In this document: positions 15,060 through 23,070 of the stretch, one piece after another | How positions within the stretch are numbered: the first letter of the stretch is position 1 | How the letters are laid out: each line of letters begins with the position of its first letter | Source of the DNA: Christensenella sp. UBA2853 | GTDB lineage: Bacteria; Bacillota; Clostridia; Christensenellales; Aristaeellaceae | Length of the DNA stretch: 38,221 nucleotides | Assembly: GCA_002350845.1 (NCBI GenBank) | Contig: DEFL01000077.1 | Span: 1-38,221, forward strand | Direction: 5' to 3' | Made by a program: the position numbers and the translations under genes | The notes under the pieces: generated by a model | What the model was told of the DNA's origin: nothing | Seen by the model: the letters and a program-made list of their open reading frames with translations, nothing else | Database searches by the model: none

Positions 15060-18020
15060 ATGCGTTTTCCGGAATATCAGGACATTCATGTTCTGCATGT
15101 GAACCGTCTCCCGAACCGTGCCACGCTGATTCCATGGGCGGAGACGGATCAGGCCCTCAGCGGCCAGCGCAAAGCTTCTCCGTTCTATATGGATCTGAAC
15201 GGCCGCTGGGATTTCAGCTGGTTTGAAAATGTGGAGAGCGTTCCCGGGGACCTGGCCGGGGACATGGATTTTTCCACGATTCAGGTGCCCGGCTGCTGGC
15301 AGATGCAGGGTTATGGGTTCCCGCAGTATACCAACTCGGCCTATCCCATCCCCTTTGATCCGCCCTATGTATCAAAGGAAAACCAGGTGGGCCTGTACAG
15401 AAGGTTTTTCCAGCTGCCGGAAGCGTTTAAAGGAAGACACACCCGCATTCGCTTTGAAGGCGTCGACAGCGCATTCTATGTGTTCATCAATGGTTTTCAG
15501 GCCGGCTTTTCCAAAGGATCCCATATGCCTGCCGAGTTTGACCTGACGCAGTGGCTGCACGAAGGACGCAATGAGCTGCGTGTGCTTGTGATGCAGTACA
15601 GTGACGGCACCTATCTGGAAGACCAGGACATGTGGCGCATGAGCGGGATCTTCCGGGATGTCATGCTGCTCTCCTTCCCGGAAAAGCAAATCTCCGATGT
15701 GCGCGTTCAGGCAGGGTATGACGCGCAGACCGGAAACGGTTCCCTGCGCGCCGAGATCGATGCACAGGGACTGGAGCGGATTGACTGTACGCTCCTGAAT
15801 CCTGACGGAAGCCTGTGCGCTGCGGAAACGGTTCCTGTCATCGGAGGAAGCGCGGTATGGCAGATCACCGTCGAGCGGGCTCAGGCGTGGAGCGCGGAAA
15901 CGCCGGACCGCTATACACTGCTGTGCAGAATCCCGGGACAGCTTGAGTGCGTCCGCACCGGGTTTGTCACCGTCGAAGTGAAGAACCGTCAGTTCTATGT
16001 CAATGGTGTCTCCGTAAAACTGAAGGGCGTCAACCGCCATGACACGCACGCTACGCTCGGACACTATACGCCCATGGACGTCATGCTCGAGGATGTGCGC
16101 ATCATGAAGCGCCACAATATCAATACCGTGCGCACCAGCCACTATCCCAATGACCCGCGATTCCTTTCCCTGTGCGATGAATACGGGCTGTATGTCGTGG
16201 ATGAGACCGACCTTGAGTGTCACGGCGTCAACCATCTGGGGAACTATCATCTTCTGGCCGCTGACCCGGAATGGGAAGAACAGTTTGTGGACCGCGGCAT
16301 TCGCATGGTCATGCGGGACCGGAACCATCCCTGCGTCATCATGTGGTCCCTGGGCAACGAAGCAGGCTATGGATGCAATCATGAAGCCATGGCCGCTGCC
16401 ATGCGCGCGCTGGATCCCTCCCGGCCGATCCACTATCACAGCCATCTGATGTTCTGGGATGCGAAAGTGTCCGACATCGCCAGCTATATGTATACGGATT
16501 TCGATTCCATCGATACGTACCTGAAGTCCGGTTCACCCAAACCGTATTTCCTGTGCGAATATGCGCATGCCATGGGCCAGGGCCCGGGAAATCTCGAGGA
16601 TTACTGGCAGAAAATCTACAGGACGCCCGCGTTTATCGGCGGCTGTGTATGGGAATTTGTGGACCATGCATGCGTCAAAATGCGCGATGGAAAACCGTAT
16701 TATGCCTATGGCGGGGACTTTGGAGAGTATCCGCACTCGGGACATTTCTGCGTCGATGCGCTGATGTACCCGGACCGGACGCCGCATACGGGCATGATTG
16801 AGTACGCGCATGTTCTGCGTCCTGTACGGGCAGAGCTGACCGATGAGAAAAACGGGCGGCTGCGCATCCGGAACCTGTATGCGTTTACTGCGCTGTCAGA
16901 ACTTCAGGCAGTCTGGCGTGTTGAATGGATGGGGAAAACCATCAAACAGGGGACCTTTTCCACCCGGACGGCGCCGGGAAAGGTCAGCCGCGTGGACCTG
17001 CCGCTGGGAACCTATCCCAAAGGCAGTTTCCTGAATATTGACTGGACTCTGACCAGGGACACGCTGTGGGCGAGGGCAGGGTTTGTTGTGGCCGGGGAGC
17101 AGTTGAAACTGTCTCTTGGATATGACGTGCCGGTTGTGCATCTGCCAGACGGCGCACCGCTGAAGGTTTCTGAGACAGATGGAATGATCACGGCCGCAGG
17201 AAGCGATTTTGAGATCCGGTTTGATGATCAGGGGCTTTGCGGATGGAAGCAGATCTCGGAAAACCTTCTGGAGTCCGGCATGAAAGTGAATCTCTGGCGT
17301 GCCGTCACGGATAACGACCGGCGGACGGCCAACGACTGGAAAAAGCTGGGCATTGACCGGCTTTTGTGCCGCAATGTCAGGCGCTGCGTGCAGATGGAGG
17401 AGAATACAGCGTGCATTACCCTCGAAAATGTGTATGCGCCGAAATCAAGGAGACCGGTGGTGCGCGTGGTGCAGGACTACAGAGTGCACCGAAACGGAGA
17501 AGTGGACCTGCATATCCGGTATATCCCGCTTCAGCAGGATATGCCCTTCCTGCCCAGACTGGGCATGCGTCTGACCATGCCAAGGCGCTATGACCGGATT
17601 GCGTATCTGGGAAGAGGGCCGATGGAAAACTATTCGGACAAGAAGACAGCGGCCCGGATCGGATACTACACCCAGACGGTGGAAGAAAACCATGAGCCCT
17701 ACGTTTTCCCGCAGGAAAACGGTTCTCACCAGGATACTTCCTTTGTGAGAATCCTGCAGGCGGCCGGCACAGGGCTTGAGATTGCAGGAGACGCATTCAG
17801 CTTTTCTGTGCATCACTATACCCAGGAACTGCTGGATGAGGCCCAGCATACCTATGACCTGCATGATGAAAACCTGACAGAGGTATGCTTTGACGGTGTG
17901 ATGGGTCCGCTCGGCAGTGCGTCCTGCGGGCCTCTGCCGATGCGGGACCGGCTGTACCTGACGGAGGAAAGAGCATTTGATTTCCGCTTCCGCTGGATTG
18001 ATGTTCAGACTGAGAGCTGA
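15060..18020 (+). CDS. lacZ: Beta-galactosidase, glycoside hydrolase family 2 (LacZ type)
   Basis: The enzyme hydrolyses terminal beta-galactosides. The domain order is LacZ-like: N-terminal sugar-binding jelly roll (residues about 45-215), Ig-like domain, TIM barrel (about 320-610), a second Ig-like domain and the large C-terminal beta-sandwich. The acid/base glutamate is in MWSLGNEAGYG (near residue 434) and the nucleophile in FLCEYAHAMGQGPG (near residue 500). GVNRHDTH and VRTSHYPNDPRF are also conserved. At 986 residues it is close to the E. coli length. There is no signal peptide, so it acts inside on imported galactosides. The ATG at 15060 is preferred because GAGAGG lies nine bases upstream; an ATG at 15051 directly abuts that site. 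It is possibly cotranscribed with the MATE gene. Confidence 0.95.
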   Translation: MRFPEYQDIHVLHVNRLPNRATLIPWAETDQALSGQRKASPFYMDLNGRWDFSWFENVESVPGDLAGDMDFSTIQVPGCWQMQGYGFPQYTNSAYPIPFDPPYVSKENQVGLYRRFFQLPEAFKGRHTRIRFEGVDSAFYVFINGFQAGFSKGSHMPAEFDLTQWLHEGRNELRVLVMQYSDGTYLEDQDMWRMSGIFRDVMLLSFPEKQISDVRVQAGYDAQTGNGSLRAEIDAQGLERIDCTLLNPDGSLCAAETVPVIGGSAVWQITVERAQAWSAETPDRYTLLCRIPGQLECVRTGFVTVEVKNRQFYVNGVSVKLKGVNRHDTHATLGHYTPMDVMLEDVRIMKRHNINTVRTSHYPNDPRFLSLCDEYGLYVVDETDLECHGVNHLGNYHLLAADPEWEEQFVDRGIRMVMRDRNHPCVIMWSLGNEAGYGCNHEAMAAAMRALDPSRPIHYHSHLMFWDAKVSDIASYMYTDFDSIDTYLKSGSPKPYFLCEYAHAMGQGPGNLEDYWQKIYRTPAFIGGCVWEFVDHACVKMRDGKPYYAYGGDFGEYPHSGHFCVDALMYPDRTPHTGMIEYAHVLRPVRAELTDEKNGRLRIRNLYAFTALSELQAVWRVEWMGKTIKQGTFSTRTAPGKVSRVDLPLGTYPKGSFLNIDWTLTRDTLWARAGFVVAGEQLKLSLGYDVPVVHLPDGAPLKVSETDGMITAAGSDFEIRFDDQGLCGWKQISENLLESGMKVNLWRAVTDNDRRTANDWKKLGIDRLLCRNVRRCVQMEENTACITLENVYAPKSRRPVVRVVQDYRVHRNGEVDLHIRYIPLQQDMPFLPRLGMRLTMPRRYDRIAYLGRGPMENYSDKKTAARIGYYTQTVEENHEPYVFPQENGSHQDTSFVRILQAAGTGLEIAGDAFSFSVHHYTQELLDEAQHTYDLHDENLTEVCFDGVMGPLGSASCGPLPMRDRLYLTEERAFDFRFRWIDVQTES

Positions 18021-18056
18021 AGAATAAAAACAGAGCCTGCTTGGCGCTGACAGAAA

Positions 18057-18099
18057 AGAAAACGGCTGTCTTCCGGGGTTCGGGAGACAGTCGTTTTCT
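18057..18099 (-). terminator. Shared terminator between lacZ and the LysR gene
   Basis: An eighteen-pair stem with two G-U pairs (18057-18074 with 18082-18099) and a seven-base loop lies between two convergent genes. On the minus strand it is followed by TTTCTG. It probably ends both transcripts. Confidence 0.7.
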
Positions 18100-18127
18100 G
18101 TGCCGAGGGACAGCGATCTTCTTTTGT

Positions 18128-19015
18128 TTACAGGGGAAACGCCACCGCATCCTGATACAGTTTTTTCAGGATGGAGATGAAGGAGGAGAGGGCAGGGCGG
18201 CTGTCCGTCTTGTGGGTGCAGAGCACACAGGAGAAGGATTCCCCGCAGTCAAACGGAATCCATGCAAACTGGCCGCTGTGATCGTTCAGAAAACCGGGAG
18301 CGAGGCAGATGCCTTTGCCGGCGGCGACATTGGTCAGGGTGGTGTCATGATCCGGACTGTTGAAATAGCGGATGTTTCCGGTGGCGATGAGCCGGTGCTG
18401 CACAGCCTTGAGCGCAGGCGGTGAGCCGCCGCCGACCATCAGGGTTCTCCCATAGAGATCCTCGGGCGAAATGAGGTTTTTCGCGGCGAGCGGGTCGTGC
18501 CGGTCCGTAATCAGATAGATCCGGCTTTCAAACAGGTCGTGGACGCTGATGCCAGGGATCTGATGCGTCTGCTCCTTCAGGGCAAACAGAATATCCGTTT
18601 CGTTCCTCAGGAAGGATTCGACGCCGTTCTGATACTGAAAAACGGGCGTGATCTGGGTTTCAGGATCGGAAGCCTCAAAGAGGCGCATGGCTTCGGGCAG
18701 GAAAAACAGAGCCTGACGGACCATGAGGCTGATGGTGATAATGTCTTTGTATTTTGATGAGAAATTCTGCCCCTGCTCAATGGCGCGCTTGAGGTCTTCC
18801 CGCATGCCGGCCAGGAAGGCGACAAACTGTGAGCCGGCCGGCGTCAGGGAGACCCCTTTGCCGCTTCGCTCAAAGAGCGTAAATCCGATTTCTTCTTCCA
18901 GAAGCCGGATCTGATAGGAAAAGGTCGGCTGGCTGACAAACAGGTTGTCGGCGGCCCGGCTGAAATTCAGGGTATGCGCAAGCTCAATACAGTAATCGAT
19001 CTGTTTGGTGTTCAT
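18128..19015 (-). CDS. LysR family transcriptional regulator
   Basis: This 295-residue regulator has the N-terminal winged helix-turn-helix of LysR proteins: LAHTLNFSRAADNLFVSQPT, then FSYQIRLLEEEIGFTLFERS and LTPAGSQF. A periplasmic-binding-protein-like effector domain follows (residues about 90-290), with DILFALKEQTHQIPG and NVAAGKGICLAPG. It is transcribed away from a flavodoxin/oxidoreductase operon across a 111-base gap with overlapping promoters, the usual layout for a LysR protein that controls its neighbour and itself. The effector is unknown; a redox or aromatic compound would suit the operon content. Confidence 0.92.
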   Translation of the reverse strand: MNTKQIDYCIELAHTLNFSRAADNLFVSQPTFSYQIRLLEEEIGFTLFERSGKGVSLTPAGSQFVAFLAGMREDLKRAIEQGQNFSSKYKDIITISLMVRQALFFLPEAMRLFEASDPETQITPVFQYQNGVESFLRNETDILFALKEQTHQIPGISVHDLFESRIYLITDRHDPLAAKNLISPEDLYGRTLMVGGGSPPALKAVQHRLIATGNIRYFNSPDHDTTLTNVAAGKGICLAPGFLNDHSGQFAWIPFDCGESFSCVLCTHKTDSRPALSSFISILKKLYQDAVAFPL

Positions 19016-19028
19016 GATGGCCCTCGTT

Positions 19029-19092
19029 ATTTAATAATTTAATCAATCATACAACATTTCAATTGGACTTTGCAATAGCTGTGGGGTACAAT
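19029..19092. promoter_or_regulatory. Overlapping divergent promoters of the LysR gene and flavodoxin operon
   Basis: Minus strand: TTGCAA (19070-19075), 18 bases, TATGAT (19046-19051) faces the LysR gene. Plus strand: TTGGAC (19063-19068), 18 bases, TACAAT (19087-19092) faces the flavodoxin gene. The -35 regions overlap, as expected for a LysR-controlled pair. A tandem ATTTAAT repeat at 19029-19043 lies in the LysR leader. Confidence 0.6.
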
Positions 19093-19126
19093 ACACCTGC
19101 AAACAGGAAATCAGGAGGGAACAGTC

Positions 19127-19648
19127 ATGGCAAAGACACTGATCGCATTTTTCTCAAGAGCGGATGAAAACTATTTCGGCGGCGCGATGCGCTATGTCAA
19201 AGTCGGCAATACGGAAATTGTCTGCGAGATCATCCGGGACCTGACCGGGGCAGATACATTTAAGATGGAAATGAAGAATCCCTATTCTCCGGTCTACATG
19301 ACCTGCATTGATGAAGCCAAGCAGGACCTGAAGGCAAAGGCACGGCCTGAGCTGGTCTCCATGCCCGAGTCCATCGATGCGTATGACAACATCATCCTTG
19401 CCTATCCCAACTACTGGGGGACCATGCCCATGGCTGTGTTCACCTTCCTTGAACACTATGACTTCACCGGAAAAACGATTCTTCCGCTGTGCACCAATGA
19501 GGGAAGCTGCATGGGCGGAAGCGAGCGGGATATCCGGCGCACCTGCCCCGGCGCGGATGTGAAGAGCGGTCTTTCCATCACCGGCAGCCAGGCTTCCAGC
19601 TCGAAGGGACAGGTACAGCGGTGGCTGTCCGCAAACGGTCTTCTGTGA
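19127..19648 (+). CDS. Flavodoxin-like protein
   Basis: The 173-residue product belongs to the flavodoxin_4 group of FMN-binding proteins. It starts with KTLIAFFSRADENYFGGAM, a variant phosphate-binding loop after the first strand, and has ILAYPNYWGTMPMAVFTFLE, the loop that packs on the flavin ring. LPLCTNEGSCMGGSERDI follows. It probably carries electrons or reduces small molecules with NAD(P)H in the cytoplasm. CAGGAGG precedes the ATG. It is the first gene of a LysR-controlled operon with an acetyltransferase, an NTF2-like protein and an aldo/keto reductase, a grouping common in Clostridia and usually linked to redox stress or detoxification. The partner enzyme is unknown. Confidence 0.88.
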   Translation: MAKTLIAFFSRADENYFGGAMRYVKVGNTEIVCEIIRDLTGADTFKMEMKNPYSPVYMTCIDEAKQDLKAKARPELVSMPESIDAYDNIILAYPNYWGTMPMAVFTFLEHYDFTGKTILPLCTNEGSCMGGSERDIRRTCPGADVKSGLSITGSQASSSKGQVQRWLSANGLL

Positions 19649-19658
19649 GGTACAGCGT

Positions 19659-20243
19659 ATGGAATACGAAAAAGGCTATGTCTACCAGCTGATGGATCAG
19701 GGCGGACCGACGGATAACCGGGAGCCCTACTTCAGGGAAGCCGTGGATGAAATGATGCGCGCAAGAACGCTCTGCGCGAAAGCCAACGCTGCTATGCCGG
19801 ATGATCCTGCCTATGTCGGATATCTCGAGGAACTCTTCGGAAGAAAGCTGGACGGAGTCCGGATCCTCACGCCGTTCATCTGTGACTTCGGCAATCGAGT
19901 GAAGTTCGGCAAAGGCGTGTTCATCAATCATTCCGCGATCCTCTCCGCATCCGGCGGCATTGAGTTTGAGGACGGCGTCATGTCAGCCCCGGGGCTTCGG
20001 ATTGCGACGATCAATCATGACATGAACGAGCGGCACACCCGGTACACGTACGGGAAGGTGCTTGTCAAAAAGAACGCATGGCTGGGGATGAACGTGACCA
20101 TCTGCCCGGGCGTCACGATCGGACAGTATGCCGTCGTTGCGGCCGGGGCCGTGGTGACAAAGGATGTACCCGACTATGCCGTGGTCGGCGGGGTTCCGGC
20201 CAGAGTGATCCGATTCCTGGATCCGGCAGAACAGAAGGAATGA
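19659..20243 (+). CDS. Sugar O-acetyltransferase, Maa/LacA type
   Basis: This 194-residue protein is a left-handed beta-helix acetyltransferase that moves acetyl from acetyl-CoA to a sugar or similar acceptor. The N-terminal helical part has MRARTLCAKANAA and the hexapeptide coil begins with PFICDFGNRVKFGKGVFINH. The catalytic histidine region is ATINHDMNERH. The C-terminal repeats NAWLGMNVTICPGVTIGQYA and VPDYAVVGGVPARVIR are typical. It starts 10 bases after the flavodoxin stop behind a GAGG site and overlaps the next gene's region at its stop. In this operon it may modify a xenobiotic rather than a sugar. The length is normal. Confidence 0.9.
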   Translation: MEYEKGYVYQLMDQGGPTDNREPYFREAVDEMMRARTLCAKANAAMPDDPAYVGYLEELFGRKLDGVRILTPFICDFGNRVKFGKGVFINHSAILSASGGIEFEDGVMSAPGLRIATINHDMNERHTRYTYGKVLVKKNAWLGMNVTICPGVTIGQYAVVAAGAVVTKDVPDYAVVGGVPARVIRFLDPAEQKE

Positions 20244-20245
20244 AG

Positions 20246-20614
20246 ATGGACGAAAAAGAACAGATCCGGGCAATGTACCGGAAGTACTGGCAGTGCATGA
20301 TGGCAAAGGATGCAAAGGGACTGCGCGATCTGATGACGGAGGATTACGTCCTTGAACATATGACCGGCGTCATTCAGCCCTGCGAGGCATTCCTGCGCGG
20401 GCTTCTGGACGGCACATTCAATTACTATGCGGCAGACCATGACAGCATTGAGGTCGAGATCCAGGGCGATCACGCCAGGATGACCGGCTGCAGCCGTGTG
20501 CTGGCCGCAGTCTACGGCGGCAGGAAAAACAGCTGGCGGCTTCGGGGAGATTTCACACTGCGCAGGGAAAACGGAACATGGAAGTTCACGCGCTCTAAAG
20601 CGTCAACCTATTGA
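20246..20614 (+). CDS. NTF2-like / SnoaL-DUF4440-type small protein
   Basis: The 122-residue protein has the cone-shaped NTF2-like pattern: an N-terminal helix (EQIRAMYRKYWQCMMAKDAK), then DLMTEDYVLEHMTG, a central helix CEAFLRGLLDGTFNYY and a sheet ending RLRGDFTLRRENGTWKFTR. Members bind or convert small hydrophobic molecules, and the role here is unknown. The start at 20246 is chosen because GAAGGA lies six bases upstream; an ATG at 20240 overlaps the previous stop (ATGA) and is less well placed. It is third in the flavodoxin operon. Confidence 0.8.
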   Translation: MDEKEQIRAMYRKYWQCMMAKDAKGLRDLMTEDYVLEHMTGVIQPCEAFLRGLLDGTFNYYAADHDSIEVEIQGDHARMTGCSRVLAAVYGGRKNSWRLRGDFTLRRENGTWKFTRSKASTY

Positions 20615-20629
20615 GAGGAGAAAACGCAT

Positions 20630-21472
20630 ATGGAATATTTTGTTCTGAATAACGGGCTTCAGTGTCCGGTGATCGGAATCGGCACCTTTATGCTTTCACC
20701 CGCTGAGGCGGAAAACAGCGTGCGGGAGGCCCTGAAGATGGGCTACGCGCTGGTGGACACGGCCAATGCCTATGTCAATGAGCGCGCAGTTGGACGGGGC
20801 ATGAAGGCAAGCGGTGCCAAACGGGAGGACATCTTCCTTTCCACGAAGCTCTGGCCGAGCGAGTATGAAAATGAGCATGCCGTGGACGAGACCCTGGAGC
20901 GTCTGGGCGTGGACTATGTGGACCTCCTCTATATCCACCAGCCCGCGGGGAACTGGCTGGCCGGATACCGGCAGCTGGAAAAGGCGTACAGAGAGGGAAA
21001 AGCCAGGGCCATCGGCATCTCCAACTTTGAGGGAAAGTACATCGAGGAACTGGAAAAGCAGTGGGAAGTGGTTCCTCAGTTCATTCAGGTGGAGGCCCAC
21101 CCGTACTTCACGCAGAAAGAACTGCGCAAAACCCTCGACCGGTATGATATCCGTCTGATGAGCTGGTATCCGCTCGGTCACGGGGATCAATCCCTGATTC
21201 ATGAGCCTGTCTTCCGGAAACTTGGGGAAAAGTATGGAAAGACCCCGGCCCAGATCATCCTCCGCTGGCATACACAGATGGGCTTTGCCGTCATTCCGGG
21301 CAGCAAAAATGTGGATCACATCCGGGATAATCTGGATATCCTTGACTTTGTGCTGACCGCGCAGGAGATGGAAGAAATCGCTGCTCTGGACCGGGATATG
21401 CGCTACTATCACCGCACGGACGAGCAGCTTGTGCAGTTTGCCGCCTGGAAACCTTCGTTCGAAGTGCAATAA
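20630..21472 (+). CDS. Aldo/keto reductase
   Basis: The 280-residue enzyme reduces aldehydes or ketones with NADPH. The TIM barrel shows the catalytic tetrad: Asp and Tyr in ALVDTANAYVNE, Lys in IFLSTKLWP and His in LLYIHQPAG. The cofactor region near the C-terminus reads FAVIPGSKNVDHIRDNLDI, with Ser-Lys-Asn for the NADPH 2'-phosphate. GAGAGGAG precedes the start. It ends the flavodoxin operon and acts in the cytoplasm. The frame continues past the TAA into a second aldo/keto reductase-like tail (see the pseudogene at 21500). Its own C-terminus is complete without that tail. Confidence 0.93.
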   Translation: MEYFVLNNGLQCPVIGIGTFMLSPAEAENSVREALKMGYALVDTANAYVNERAVGRGMKASGAKREDIFLSTKLWPSEYENEHAVDETLERLGVDYVDLLYIHQPAGNWLAGYRQLEKAYREGKARAIGISNFEGKYIEELEKQWEVVPQFIQVEAHPYFTQKELRKTLDRYDIRLMSWYPLGHGDQSLIHEPVFRKLGEKYGKTPAQIILRWHTQMGFAVIPGSKNVDHIRDNLDILDFVLTAQEMEEIAALDRDMRYYHRTDEQLVQFAAWKPSFEVQ

Positions 21473-21499
21473 GCGCTGTTTCATGCAGAAAAGAAATCA

Positions 21500-21622
21500 G
21501 GTGAAGACAGTGAAAACCTGAATGCATCAGAGGTTGAGCTGACAGATGAGGAGTTTGCGGCGCTGGAGGAGGAGCTCAGCATGCACCGGGTGTACGGAAA
21601 CCGGGGGCTGGGAGGATTCTGA
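21500..21622 (+). pseudogene. Remnant C-terminal tail of a second aldo/keto reductase
   Basis: The segment reads EVELTDEEFAALEEELSMHR and then VYGNRGLGGF before a TGA at 21620-21622. This is the characteristic last helix and tail of aldo/keto reductases. It has no start of its own and lies in the same frame as the intact reductase, separated by the TAA at 21470-21472. It looks like the residue of a tandem duplicate deleted down to its last 30-40 residues. It is not an alternative end of the first enzyme, which already has a full C-terminus. Confidence 0.6.
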
Positions 21623-21913
21623 ACCCGGTCAGCAGCAAAACGGAAATATCATATGGCGCATATAGCATTCTGATTCTGATTTTCATGAAAAAAAGACTTG
21701 TCGGTTTGAGTGAGATGTGCAACAATACAGGAGTTCGCGCATGAACAGCATGCTGTTGACAGTGAAAAGAAAAACATGCAGCACCTGATGTGCGGGAATG
21801 GAATTCAGCAATCTTCGGCTGCGATGGGTCAGGCGGTACAGGGAAAGGAAATGGACAGCCTGAAGCTGAAACGACCTGTGTAGCTGAAACAGCAAAATAT
21901 GGAGGAAAAAACA
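21623..21913. other. Leader region of the cation antiporter, no gene seen
   Basis: These 291 bases (440 counting from the previous intact stop) hold no credible gene. A perfect 14-base palindrome AACAGCATGCTGTT (21744-21757) overlaps a TTGACA at 21756-21761, but no matching -10 follows. The nine-base direct repeat AGCTGAAAC occurs at 21864-21872 and 21882-21890, 18 bases apart. I could not match a known riboswitch. Confidence 0.4.
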
Positions 21914-22885
21914 ATGCTTGTTCCAGTACTGTTGTTTATTCTCGGACTGGCTCTGCTGATCAAGGGCGGTGACTGGTTTGTGGACGGTGCAACCGGCCTG
22001 GCGCACCGCTTTCACCTGCCGGAGCTCCTCATTGGCGCGACGGTGGTTTCCATCGGCACCACGCTGCCTGAGGTCATGGTTTCCGCACAGGCAGCCATTG
22101 CCCACAACAGCGGCATTTCCTATGGCAACGCCATCGGATCGGTCATCTGCAACACCAGCCTGATCTCTGCTCTGACCATTGCCATCCGTCCGTCTCTGGT
22201 CAACAAAAAGACCCTGCGGCTCCCGGTGACTGCCTTCTTCCTGGCTGCCATCTTCTATGCCTTCATTGCCTACACACAGGGCGCTTTCACCCGCCTGCAC
22301 GGCGTGATTCTTCTGTGCGGCTTTGTGGTCTATATGGTGACCACGGTCCTGCAGATGAAGAAGCATCCCGATGAGAGCGCAGTGGAAGCCGAAGAAGAAG
22401 GCCAGAAGGAAAGAGAACTCTGGCTGGAACTGGTGCTCCTGATTGTCGGCGCAGTCGCCATTGCATTCGGCGCCAACCTTTTGGTGGATAACGGCACCAA
22501 GATTGCCGCAGCCCTGGGTGTTCCGGACTCGGTCATCGGTCTGACCATGGTCGCCCTTGGAACCTCGCTCCCTGAACTGGTGACCGCGATCACGGCCCTG
22601 GTCAAGGGTCACAGTGCACTGTCCCTGGGCAACATTATCGGTGCGAACCTGTTCAACCTGGTTCTGGTCAGCGGTACAGCGATTACGATTTCTCCGTTCG
22701 CCATTCCTGCCGAGAAGACGCTCAACGGTGTGAATGCTTCTCTGCTTGTGGACATCCCTGTGATGTTTGCTGTCATGCTGATACTGACTGTGCCGAGCCT
22801 GATTCGCGGCAAGCTGTCCCGCTGGCAGGGCATTCTGCTGCTGGCCATCTATACCGCATTCACCGTGTTCCAGTTTGTCATGTAA
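21914..22885 (+). CDS. CaxA/YrbG-type Na+(K+)/Ca2+ exchanger
   Basis: This 323-residue inner-membrane antiporter moves Ca2+ or a similar cation against Na+, K+ or H+. The two inverted halves carry the alpha repeats ATVVSIGTTLPEVMVSAQAA and LTMVALGTSLPELVTAITA, where the Glu in each LPE binds the cation. A cytoplasmic acidic linker (DESAVEAEEEGQKERE) joins the halves. There are about ten membrane segments. The start at 21914 is preferred since GGAGG lies eight bases upstream; the ATG at 21899 would include that site in the coding region. It stands alone, with a terminator directly behind it, and is not obviously tied to sugar use. Confidence 0.93.
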   Translation: MLVPVLLFILGLALLIKGGDWFVDGATGLAHRFHLPELLIGATVVSIGTTLPEVMVSAQAAIAHNSGISYGNAIGSVICNTSLISALTIAIRPSLVNKKTLRLPVTAFFLAAIFYAFIAYTQGAFTRLHGVILLCGFVVYMVTTVLQMKKHPDESAVEAEEEGQKERELWLELVLLIVGAVAIAFGANLLVDNGTKIAAALGVPDSVIGLTMVALGTSLPELVTAITALVKGHSALSLGNIIGANLFNLVLVSGTAITISPFAIPAEKTLNGVNASLLVDIPVMFAVMLILTVPSLIRGKLSRWQGILLLAIYTAFTVFQFVM

Positions 22886-22904
22886 CCGATCAAAGAAACC
22901 GATT

Positions 22905-22935
22905 CTGCCGGATCGAAAGGTCCGGCAGTTTTTTT
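22905..22935 (+). terminator. Strong terminator after the antiporter
   Basis: A ten-pair stem (CTGCCGGATC / GGTCCGGCAG, one G-U pair) capped by a GAAA tetraloop is followed by seven T at 22929-22935. It is a textbook intrinsic terminator. Confidence 0.93.
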
Positions 22936-22963
22936 GTGCCTGCCGCACACGGAGAAGTGAAGG

Positions 22964-22993
22964 TTGAAGCCCGGGGCAGACTTGTGCTACAAT
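22964..22993 (+). promoter_or_regulatory. Promoter of the binding protein/AraC pair
   Basis: TTGAAG (22964-22969), 18 bases, TACAAT (22988-22993), with TGC just before the -10, making it an extended -10 promoter. The expected start of transcription lies about 70 bases before the TTG start codon. Confidence 0.6.
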
Positions 22994-23070
22994 TTCCATA
23001 CAGGACAAGTGAAAACACGCGATATGCGCTGAACGGATATAGAGCCTGCCGTAGACAGGAGGGAAAAGCC

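Noticed and set aside
21683..23008. Long minus-strand reading frame of 441 codons opposite the antiporter
   Set aside because: It is the antisense of the clearly conserved CaxA-like gene, its product is rich in Gln, His, Asp and Asn with no domain pattern, and it crosses a strong terminator.
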